The position numbers and the translations under genes are program-made. From Candidatus Sulfotelmatobacter sp. (lineage in GTDB: Bacteria; Acidobacteriota; Terriglobia; Terriglobales; Acidobacteriaceae), in NCBI GenBank assembly GCA_030037575.1, contig JASHRB010000017.1, positions 1 through 5,927 of the forward strand: 5,927 nt of DNA. Direction: 5' to 3'. The notes beneath the pieces were generated by a model. The model had not been told where the DNA came from and made no database searches. It saw only the letters and a program-made list of their open reading frames with translations. Positions 1-5,927 of the stretch are shown piece by piece; position 1 is the first letter of the stretch, and every line of letters starts with the position of its first letter.

Positions 1-34
1 GCAGTGAAGATGATGAAACGAGCCACCGAAGTAC

Positions 35-41
35 AAGTGAG
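35..41 (+). promoter_or_regulatory. weak Shine-Dalgarno of the RND permease
   Basis: AAGTGAG ends 8 nt before ATG 50 and is a partial match to the anti-Shine-Dalgarno sequence. It overlaps the last in-frame stop (38-40). The match is poor. Translation may instead depend on coupling to an upstream gene, presumably the adaptor, whose end cannot be identified in positions 1-49: one frame stops at 5-7, another runs open to the TAA at 70-72, and the third is open to about 383. Confidence 0.3.
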
Positions 42-49
42 AAAACGTT

Positions 50-3000
50 ATGCCGGGATTTTCGATTCGTAATCCTTATTTCATTATCGTGCTCTGCCTG
101 GTCCTGCTGGTCATCGGCGTCACCAGCCTCGCGCGGATGCCGGTTGATTTGTTCCCGCCAATTAATCTGCCCGAAGTTGTCGTGGCTACGTTCTACACGG
201 GCATGCCGCCGGAGGATATCGAATATGACATTACTGACCCGCTGGAGCGGTTTTTCACCCTGGCCGCCGGCGTGGACCATATGGAATCGCGATCGCTGCT
301 GGGGGTCAGCATCATTCGCGTGTACTTTCAACCGGGCACCAATGCCGATACCGACGTCAGCGAACTTTCCAACCTGGCCCTAGCCGACCTGAAGCGCTTA
401 CCACCGGGAACGCTGCCCCCGGTGGTTCTCAAATTCGATGCCTCCAGTCTGCCGGTGGCGCTGGTCACCGTAAAGGGCCAAGGCCTTAACGAAACGCAGC
501 TTCACGACTACGCCCAATTCGCCATTCGCAATCAGATCGCTGTCGTTCCCGGTGCCGAGATTCCCGGAGTATTCGGTGGAATTTATCGCCAAATCATGGT
601 TTATGTCGATCCTTATAAGCTCGCGTCTCGCCAACTCAGTTTGATGGACGTGGTCGGAGCCGTTAACGACGAAAACCTGATTTTGCCGGCGGGCGACGTA
701 AAGATGGGTCCATACGACTACTTCGTCTACTCCAACAGCCTCGTCGACGACATGAAGCAGCTCGGCCAGGTCCCGGTCAAGGTGAAGGGGAATTCATGGG
801 TCACTGTGAATGATGTCGGCAAAGCCGAGGACGCTCACGGAATTCAGACCAACATCGTGCGTATCGATGGTCAGCGCTCTGCCTACATTCCCATTATGAA
901 GCAGGGCGGCGACACCAATACCATCGCCGTGGTGAATGGCGTCCGGCAGCTCATCCAGCATCTCTACGACATTCCTGGGCAGCTGAAGACCAGCCTGGTC
1001 TTCGATCAGTCGGTGTATGTAAAAGAAGCCATCCATACCGTTTTGCACGAGGGTTTTCTGGGACTGATTCTCACCAGCCTGATGATTCTCATTTTTTTGG
1101 GGAGCTTCCGGGCAACTTCGGCGGTGCTGCTGTCAATTCCCCTGTCGGCGCTGGCTGCGTTTGTGGTTCTGGCCTTGCTCGGTGGAACGGTTAACACGAT
1201 GATTCTCGGGGGAATGGCGCTGGCCTTCTCGCGCGTCATCGACAACTCCGTCATTTCTCTCGAAAACATTTACCGCCATCTCGAGATGGGCGCCGTGCCG
1301 ATGATTGCGGCGGAAGTGGGCGGTGCCGAAGTAAACCTCGCCGTGCTCGCGGCAACCCTGGTCGATGTGGTCGATTTTTTCCCTGTTGTTTTTCTGTACG
1401 GTGTGGCCAAGTTCTTGTTTACCGCGCTGGCTTTGGCGTTCTGCCTTTCGCTGCTGGCTTCATTCGTCGTGGCCATGACGGTGATTCCGCTGTTCTGTTC
1501 CCGCTTCCTGAAGGCCGTGCCGCACAGTGGGACACACGAGAAGAACCCTGAGCACAGAAACAGGGAAGGCGAGTATGCGATCGTGCCCACCTCAACGGTG
1601 AGTTCTTCCTGGATGGACCGTTTCAACGCCCGCTTCAATGGCTTGTTTAACAACATCCTCGACTATTACGAGTATTGGGTAAGGCGTGCTGTCCAGCGTC
1701 CGGGAGTCACCGTTCTGGCCCTGAGCGGTGTGTTTGTTGCCAGTCTTGCCATCTATCCGTTGTTGGGGCTGGCATTTTTCCCGAAGACGGATGCGGGACA
1801 GTTCAGTATCAATGTCAAAGTGCCCACTGGAACTCGCGTTGAAGTCACCAACGATTACATTGCCAAAGTCGAAGACCTGATTCGCAATCAGGTGGGAACG
1901 AAGGACTTGAAGCGGATTGTCTCCAACATTGGCGTCGTCCCGGATTTTTCCGCACTCTACACCACTAACTCCGCCCCCTATACGGCGACCGTGCAAGTTG
2001 CGCTCAACGAACCCCACGAAATCAGCAGCTTCGAATACATCGATCGAGTGCAGGCAGCGATGGAGAAGCAGTTTCCTGTTATCCGCACTTTCTTTTACAG
2101 CGGCTCGATGGTTGACGCCATTTTGAATTCAGGCAAAACTGCGCCCATCGATGTGCAGGTGAGCAGTCCTGACCTCGGCCAGATTTACGACATCGCGCAG
2201 ACTCTGGCTTCGCGGATTCGCCAAGTGCAGGGCGTAGGGCAAATCTATATTCCGCAAGACATGGATTACCCCGCCCTCCGGCTTGATGTAGACCGCGTCC
2301 ATGCGGGCGAGATGGGCCTTAGTCAAAAAGATGTGGTCGATAACGTGATCACCGCGTTGAATTCCAATTACATGATCGCTCCCAATTACTGGGTCGATCG
2401 CAAGACCGGGAACGACTACTACCTAACCGTGCAATACTTCGAACACGGCCAGCCCTCGATCCACGACATGACCGACCTGGGGCAGGTGCCTTTGCGCGAC
2501 CCGGGCGGGGGGAGTGATGTGAGTTGCGGTTCCTCAGCCGGCCCACCTCCACCGCAGCCGGGAGTCGCTCGCGCCTCCTGGGCCTGCGCCGGACTAAGCA
2601 GGCCGACGACGGTCCTGCGAAACGTTGTGGACGTTAAGCAAATCATGACCTCGACCGAAGTCGACCACTATCAGATCCAGCGCGTCATTGACGTGTACGT
2701 AACCCCCAAAGCCGAAGACCTCGGTCGCGTCACCAGCGCTATTCGCGACATTCTGGGGAAGGAGAAAATCCCCTCCAATGTTCGCGTAAACCTGCGCGGA
2801 ATGGTGGAAGGCATGGAAGCTTCGTTCAAGAGCTTTGCGCTCGGATTCTTGATTTCGTTCCTTCTCCTGTTTCTGATCCTGACCGCGCAATTTAAATCGT
2901 TCATCGATCCTTTATTGATCATGCTGGCAATTCCAATGGGTTTCGTAGGCGTGCTGATCATCCTGCCGCTCACTCACGCCACCTTGAACGTCATGTCGCT

Positions 3001-3358
3001 GATGGGCGTGCTCATGCTCGTCGGCATCGCCGATTCCAACAGCATTCTCATCGTTGACTTCGCTCACAATCTCGAAAGGCAGGGACTTTCGCCGGTGGAT
3101 GCGGCGGTTACCGCCTGTCGTGTGCGGCTGCGTCCGATTCTCATGACGTCGCTGGCCACCATTATCGGCATGATCCCCATGGCTCTCAAAATGGGCACCG
3201 GTGCCGAGCAATACGCGCCGATGGCCAAAGCGATCATCGGGGGATTGACCTCTTCGGTGCTGCTGACCATCTTCATCGTGCCCGCCGCTTATTTGCTGGT
3301 TTATGGCAAGCCCAAACCGCAAGCCGCGACAGGGCAGGCTCCGGAGCCGGCGCAATGA
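50..3358 (+). CDS. RND-family efflux permease (inner-membrane, proton-driven, hydrophobe/drug exporter-like)
   Basis: This is the inner-membrane pump subunit of a tripartite efflux system, exchanging periplasmic protons for exported substrate. It has 1102 residues (AcrB has 1049) and the duplicated RND layout. TM1 lies at about 11-31, followed by a large periplasmic loop up to about 334. TM2-TM6 cover about 335-483, a cytoplasmic linker about 484-551, and TM7 about 552-574. A second periplasmic loop runs to about 924, and TM8-TM12 cover about 925-1085. The N-terminal FSIRNPYFIIVLCLVLL and RMPVDLFPPINLPEV segments are typical of the family. TM4 carries D398-N399 where AcrB has D407-D408. TM10 reads GIADSNSILIVDF, with S996 where AcrB has K940. 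Compared with remembered relatives, residues about 819-850 look inserted. The start is secure: in-frame stops lie at 11-16 and 38-40, and ATG 50 is the first start after them. The substrate cannot be read from the sequence. No CzcA-type metal-pump signature was recognised, so a hydrophobe/drug exporter is preferred. Confidence 0.95.
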   Translation: MPGFSIRNPYFIIVLCLVLLVIGVTSLARMPVDLFPPINLPEVVVATFYTGMPPEDIEYDITDPLERFFTLAAGVDHMESRSLLGVSIIRVYFQPGTNADTDVSELSNLALADLKRLPPGTLPPVVLKFDASSLPVALVTVKGQGLNETQLHDYAQFAIRNQIAVVPGAEIPGVFGGIYRQIMVYVDPYKLASRQLSLMDVVGAVNDENLILPAGDVKMGPYDYFVYSNSLVDDMKQLGQVPVKVKGNSWVTVNDVGKAEDAHGIQTNIVRIDGQRSAYIPIMKQGGDTNTIAVVNGVRQLIQHLYDIPGQLKTSLVFDQSVYVKEAIHTVLHEGFLGLILTSLMILIFLGSFRATSAVLLSIPLSALAAFVVLALLGGTVNTMILGGMALAFSRVIDNSVISLENIYRHLEMGAVPMIAAEVGGAEVNLAVLAATLVDVVDFFPVVFLYGVAKFLFTALALAFCLSLLASFVVAMTVIPLFCSRFLKAVPHSGTHEKNPEHRNREGEYAIVPTSTVSSSWMDRFNARFNGLFNNILDYYEYWVRRAVQRPGVTVLALSGVFVASLAIYPLLGLAFFPKTDAGQFSINVKVPTGTRVEVTNDYIAKVEDLIRNQVGTKDLKRIVSNIGVVPDFSALYTTNSAPYTATVQVALNEPHEISSFEYIDRVQAAMEKQFPVIRTFFYSGSMVDAILNSGKTAPIDVQVSSPDLGQIYDIAQTLASRIRQVQGVGQIYIPQDMDYPALRLDVDRVHAGEMGLSQKDVVDNVITALNSNYMIAPNYWVDRKTGNDYYLTVQYFEHGQPSIHDMTDLGQVPLRDPGGGSDVSCGSSAGPPPPQPGVARASWACAGLSRPTTVLRNVVDVKQIMTSTEVDHYQIQRVIDVYVTPKAEDLGRVTSAIRDILGKEKIPSNVRVNLRGMVEGMEASFKSFALGFLISFLLLFLILTAQFKSFIDPLLIMLAIPMGFVGVLIILPLTHATLNVMSLMGVLMLVGIADSNSILIVDFAHNLERQGLSPVDAAVTACRVRLRPILMTSLATIIGMIPMALKMGTGAEQYAPMAKAIIGGLTSSVLLTIFIVPAAYLLVYGKPKPQAATGQAPEPAQ
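2504..2599 (+). other. low-complexity in-frame insertion within the RND permease gene
   Basis: Residues about 819-850 are Gly/Ser/Ala/Pro-rich. They include PPPP at 832-835 and two cysteines (C826, C846). They sit between family-like text on both sides: DLGQVPLRDP before, and RPTTVLRNVVDVKQI followed by STEVDHYQIQRVIDVYV after. In relatives as I remember them, the PLR and PTTL/VLR-type segments are nearly adjacent, so about 30 residues look extra. By alignment to AcrB the position falls near the YVRAADGQMVPF segment, in or next to the docking subdomain that faces the adaptor/TolC side. A 6-bp inverted repeat (GGCCCA 2540-2545, TGGGCC 2579-2584) lies inside. No clear target-site duplication was seen at the edges. 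Confidence 0.5.
3343..3346 (+). promoter_or_regulatory. Shine-Dalgarno of the TolC-like gene, inside the permease 3' end
   Basis: GGAG lies 8 nt before ATG 3355, within the last codons of the permease. Together with the ATGA start/stop overlap at 3355-3358 it supports the chosen start and translational coupling of the two pump subunits. Confidence 0.55.
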
Positions 3359-4884
3359 AGAGAACGTTCAAGAAGATGTGCAGGTTAAGCCTGTTTGGCC
3401 TGCTCACCTGGATTGTGCCGTGCGAGCTGGCTTCAACCCAGAGCGTGGGCGAGTCCGATTCGGCAAAAGGCCTCCCTTCTGCGCCTCAGCCGCAGCCGGC
3501 GCGAGCGCCTGCCCTGGCGCAGCCTGAGCCGAATCCGGTCGCTCTCAGCCTCACTTTTCCCGCCGGGACTGGGCCGGAACCATCTCCCGCCGACGCCCAG
3601 ACGCCAATCTCTGAAGCGGGCCCAAACGGCATGATGCGCCTAACCCGCGCTCAGGCAGAACAGATCGCCATCAAGAACAATCCGCAAATCAGTGTGGGAC
3701 GCTTGCTGGCTCTGGCGCAGCATCAGGTCTATCGGGAAACCAGGTCGGCCGAATTGCCCAACTTCAATGGCGCCGCCACTGCGGTCGATGCCAATGAAGG
3801 CAGCCGCATCGGGGCCGGCTCGCTCACCGCCTCGCGCCTTCTGGAACACTCCGGTGCCGGGTTCACTCTCAGCCAGCTCATTACCGACTTCGGCCGTACC
3901 ATCAATCTGGTTTCCTCCTCTCGGTTGCAGGCGAAAGCGCAGAACGCCACCGCTCTCGCGACTACCGAAGATATCGTCCTCGCTACCGATCAGGCGTTCT
4001 ACAATGCGTTGCAGGCGCAAGCATTACTGAAAGTCGCGCAGCAAACCGTGGAGACACGGGGATCGGTCGAGCATCAAGTCGATGAACTTGCGAAGAGCAA
4101 ACTGAAATCAAATTTGGACCTTAGTTTCGCGCAGGTGAATTTATCTCAAGCCAGGCTGCTGCAGCTGGATGCGCAAAACAACGTCGACTCCACTCTTGCG
4201 GCGCTCGCCGCGGTCCTGGGATTCGATAAGCAGATCCACTACCAGTTGCTAGAAGACGATTCGCAGGCGCCGCCTCCGCCCCCTCCGGATATTGATGTGC
4301 TCATCCGCACCGCTCTGCAGCAGCGCCCCGACCTGCAAGCTCTCACTTACAACCAACAAGCTGCGGAAAGATTCCGTCTCGCCCAGCGCGATCAGCTCTT
4401 TCCCACCATAAGCGCTTTGGGCGTCGCCGGAGTGACTCCTGTGCGTCCCGATTGCTTCGGCAACAGTTGCTTTCCGAATTACTTCATTTCGCCTTGGTAT
4501 GGAGCCATCGGCGTCAACATGGAAGTTCCCATCTTCAACGGTTTTCTCTTTACCTCCCAAGCTGCGGAGGCAAAATTCAAGGCAAACGCCGCTCGCGAAA
4601 ACACTCGCAATCTGCACGATACGGTCGTGCGCGACGTACGCACCGCCTGGTTGGCGGCGAACACTTCGTTCCAGAAAGTCGCAGTCAGCCAAGAATTGGC
4701 TAAGGAAGCCGACCTTGCATTGCAGCTCGCCCAAGGCCGCTATCAGCTTGGATTGGCTTCCATCGTCGAACTAAGCCAGGCACAGTTGCAGCAAACCGAC
4801 GCTCAAATCGGTTACGTCAACGCTCAATATCAGTACCGTCTGGCGCTCTCAACCCTGAACTTCGAGACCGGCGCCCTGCCCTAA
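3355..4884 (+). CDS. TolC-family outer-membrane efflux factor
   Basis: This is the outer-membrane channel of the tripartite pump, expected to work as a trimeric beta-barrel with a periplasmic alpha-helical tunnel that docks with the adaptor and the RND permease. It has 509 residues. A basic, hydrophobic signal peptide occupies about 1-28 (MKRTFKKMCRLSLFGLLTW). A Pro/Ala-rich, probably disordered segment spans about 30-92. Two outer-membrane-efflux repeats follow. The first starts at MMRLTRAQAEQIAIKNNP (from 93) and includes DFGR at 178-181. The second starts near 312 and includes VPIFNGF at 391-397 and the GLASIVELSQAQL helix. A hexaproline (306-311) separates the repeats. C367 and C372 lie in a predicted extracellular loop. 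The signal peptide has a cysteine (C23) preceded by VP, a poor lipobox, so lipidation is unlikely. The ATG overlaps the permease stop by 4 nt, marking one operon. Met8 is a less likely alternative start because it would lose the basic n-region. Confidence 0.94.
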   Translation: MKRTFKKMCRLSLFGLLTWIVPCELASTQSVGESDSAKGLPSAPQPQPARAPALAQPEPNPVALSLTFPAGTGPEPSPADAQTPISEAGPNGMMRLTRAQAEQIAIKNNPQISVGRLLALAQHQVYRETRSAELPNFNGAATAVDANEGSRIGAGSLTASRLLEHSGAGFTLSQLITDFGRTINLVSSSRLQAKAQNATALATTEDIVLATDQAFYNALQAQALLKVAQQTVETRGSVEHQVDELAKSKLKSNLDLSFAQVNLSQARLLQLDAQNNVDSTLAALAAVLGFDKQIHYQLLEDDSQAPPPPPPDIDVLIRTALQQRPDLQALTYNQQAAERFRLAQRDQLFPTISALGVAGVTPVRPDCFGNSCFPNYFISPWYGAIGVNMEVPIFNGFLFTSQAAEAKFKANAARENTRNLHDTVVRDVRTAWLAANTSFQKVAVSQELAKEADLALQLAQGRYQLGLASIVELSQAQLQQTDAQIGYVNAQYQYRLALSTLNFETGALP

Positions 4885-4948
4885 GCCGCGCTTGAGCGAC
4901 CCGTGTGCGTGCTAAACTTCTGCGTTCATCGAACCGAGGGGGGAACTC
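4885..4948 (+). other. 64-nt intergenic spacer
   Basis: This is the gap between the TolC-like stop and the peptidase start. No hairpin followed by a T-run is visible, so transcription may read through. A very weak sigma70-like pair (TTGAGC 4892-4897, TAAACT 4913-4918, spacing 15) is present but not persuasive. The right end holds the peptidase ribosome binding site. Confidence 0.6.
4936..4944 (+). promoter_or_regulatory. strong Shine-Dalgarno of the M14 peptidase gene
   Basis: GAGGGGGGA lies 4 nt before ATG 4949. Its AGG/GGG core pairs well with the 16S rRNA tail at a workable distance. It fixes the start: an in-frame TAA lies at 4913-4915 and no other start codon occurs between that stop and 4949. 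Confidence 0.7.
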
Positions 4949-5927
4949 ATGTTGCGGGCATTCGCTTTCCGCTGCACGGTTGTGTGCGGGTTGTGGCTTG
5001 CAGGAAACGCTTCGGCGGCTTCTCAAAGCAATACGGCGTCCGACTCTGATGTTCCCGAGCCCGGATCAACAGAGGCCATCCGGGCCGCCACAACCGATGC
5101 CCACTTCATTTCGCCGTGGGTTTCCTATGTGCCGCAATCAAAAACCATCCCCTCTCCCGAGAAGTTCTTCGGCCGCATCATGGGCGCACCGGGAGAACTT
5201 GTGGGCACGGAAAAAGCCTACGCCTATACGCGGGCCCTCTCTGCCGCAAGTCCTCGCGTTCGCGTCTTTACCATCGGCCACAGCGAAGAGGGCCGCGACA
5301 TTGTGATGCTGGCGATTGCAGACGAAGCTGGCATTCGCGATCTCGATCGGCTGAAAGCCTCGACGGCAGCGCTCGCAGACCCGCGCACGATCGATCAAGC
5401 CTCCGCCGAAAAGCTCATTCAAAACTCGCGGCCCGTTTATTATTTCAACGCCGCGCTGCACTCCGATGAAACCGGCTCAACTGAGGCCATGCTCGAACTG
5501 GCCTACCGCCTCGCTGTTTCCGAGCAGCCGATGATTCAACGCATCCGCCAAAACCTGGTCGTGCTGATCAATCCCATTTCGAATCCCGACGGCCGCGACA
5601 AAATGGTCGATTGGTTCTATCGCTATCTCAGGGGCAAAACGGATCGCTCCACGCTGCCTCGCCAATCTCCGCCCTATTGGTCGAAGTACACCTTTGTCGA
5701 TATCAACCGCGACACGCATCAGCAAACGCACCAAACCACCAAGGCCGTTCATCGCATGTTTGTCGAGTGGCATCCGACGGTTGTCCACGATCTGCACGAA
5801 GGCGTCCCACTCATGATGACTTGGAACGGCACCGGCCCTTACAACCCCAACATCGATCCCATCACGTACACCGAGTTTCTGGAATTGAGTTTTCACGAAG
5901 TCGAGAGCATGACGGCGATGGGCATGC
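4949..5927 (+). CDS. secreted M14-family zinc carboxypeptidase-like protein (3' end outside window)
   Basis: The first 326 codons of this gene are present and it runs off the right edge still open. The N-terminus is a Sec signal peptide (MLRAFAFRCTVVCGLWLAG) with a likely cleavage after A23 (ASA motif), placing the enzyme in the periplasm or outside the cell. The M14 metallopeptidase fold is shown by a zinc-binding HxxE (H171, E174 in ALHSDETG), NPDG at 212-215, an Asn-Arg pair N253-R254 (DINRD) matching the substrate-carboxylate-binding N144/R145 of carboxypeptidase A, and a likely third zinc ligand H283 in HDLHEG. The catalytic glutamate expected some tens of residues further on is beyond the window. 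The later TWNGTGPYNPN text recalls large (about 800-1000 aa) M14 proteins common in Acidobacteriota, from memory. The probable reaction is removal of C-terminal residues from peptides. The substrate is unknown, and a role in cell-wall peptide processing cannot be excluded. It lies 64 nt after the pump gene with its own strong ribosome binding site. Confidence 0.88.
   Translation, partial: MLRAFAFRCTVVCGLWLAGNASAASQSNTASDSDVPEPGSTEAIRAATTDAHFISPWVSYVPQSKTIPSPEKFFGRIMGAPGELVGTEKAYAYTRALSAASPRVRVFTIGHSEEGRDIVMLAIADEAGIRDLDRLKASTAALADPRTIDQASAEKLIQNSRPVYYFNAALHSDETGSTEAMLELAYRLAVSEQPMIQRIRQNLVVLINPISNPDGRDKMVDWFYRYLRGKTDRSTLPRQSPPYWSKYTFVDINRDTHQQTHQTTKAVHRMFVEWHPTVVHDLHEGVPLMMTWNGTGPYNPNIDPITYTEFLELSFHEVESMTAMGM

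Noticed and set aside
1270..1656. Long reverse-strand open frames opposite the permease (also 1592-2017, 2912-3355)
   Set aside because: They lie fully antisense to strongly family-like coding sequence, have no recognisable domains, and are expected in GC-rich coding DNA.
2540..2584. Inverted repeat GGCCCA/TGGGCC as evidence of a mobile element in the permease insertion
   Set aside because: A 6-bp stem with a 33-nt loop in GC-rich DNA is expected by chance, and no flanking duplication was found.
2504..2599. A pair of compensating frameshifts as the explanation for the odd permease segment
   Set aside because: Other frames of this stretch do not yield family-like sequence, and about 30 residues are extra in length, so a gain of sequence fits better. 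It remains unproven.
3421..3429. Lipoprotein signal in the TolC-like protein (Cys23)
   Set aside because: The residues before the Cys (IVP) do not match the usual lipobox, where Gly, Ala or Ser precedes Cys.
4886..4912. Possible terminator hairpin after the TolC-like gene
   Set aside because: Only 4-bp stems with a two-base loop can be formed, and no T-run follows.
4892..4918. Possible sigma70-like promoter (TTGAGC, 15 nt, TAAACT) before the peptidase gene
   Set aside because: Each box matches only 4 of 6 consensus bases and the spacing is short. Such matches are common by chance.
4905..5306. Overlapping + strand open frames at 4905-5306 and 5116-5469
   Set aside because: Both are alternative frames of the M14 peptidase gene, whose frame carries the signal peptide and zinc motifs. 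The translations are Arg/Ser/Pro-rich and domainless.

Overview
The window is a compact stretch of bacterial chromosome, all genes on the + strand. It holds two complete genes and one gene cut by the right edge. Protein-level features suggest a Gram-negative, high-GC organism, most likely an Acidobacteriota (Terriglobia-type) bacterium. The evidence is the TM4 wording of the RND pump (ALAFSRVIDNSVISLENI), the large exported M14 peptidase and the general protein style. This is recognition from memory, not a search result.

Layout: positions 1-49 are a short leader with no assignable gene. Positions 50-3358 encode an RND-family inner-membrane efflux permease (1102 aa). Positions 3355-4884 encode a TolC-family outer-membrane factor (509 aa), whose ATG overlaps the permease stop by 4 nt. 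Positions 4885-4948 are a 64-nt gap with no convincing terminator. From 4949 to the right edge runs the 5' part (326 codons) of a secreted M14-type zinc carboxypeptidase-like protein.

How the genes work together: the permease and the outer-membrane factor are two of the three parts of a tripartite efflux pump that moves substrates from the inner membrane or periplasm to the outside, driven by proton influx. The third part, the periplasmic adaptor (membrane fusion protein), is not in the window. It would be expected immediately upstream, left of position 1. The tight overlap implies translational coupling. The M14 peptidase has its own strong Shine-Dalgarno and a signal peptide. It may be co-transcribed, but nothing in the sequence ties it to efflux.

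The main oddities are a low-complexity in-frame insertion of about 30 residues in the second periplasmic half of the permease, a non-canonical proton-relay residue set in its TM4 and TM10, and a Cys pair in a predicted surface loop plus Pro-rich segments in the outer-membrane factor. I found no RNA gene, CRISPR array, mobile element or clearly new system.
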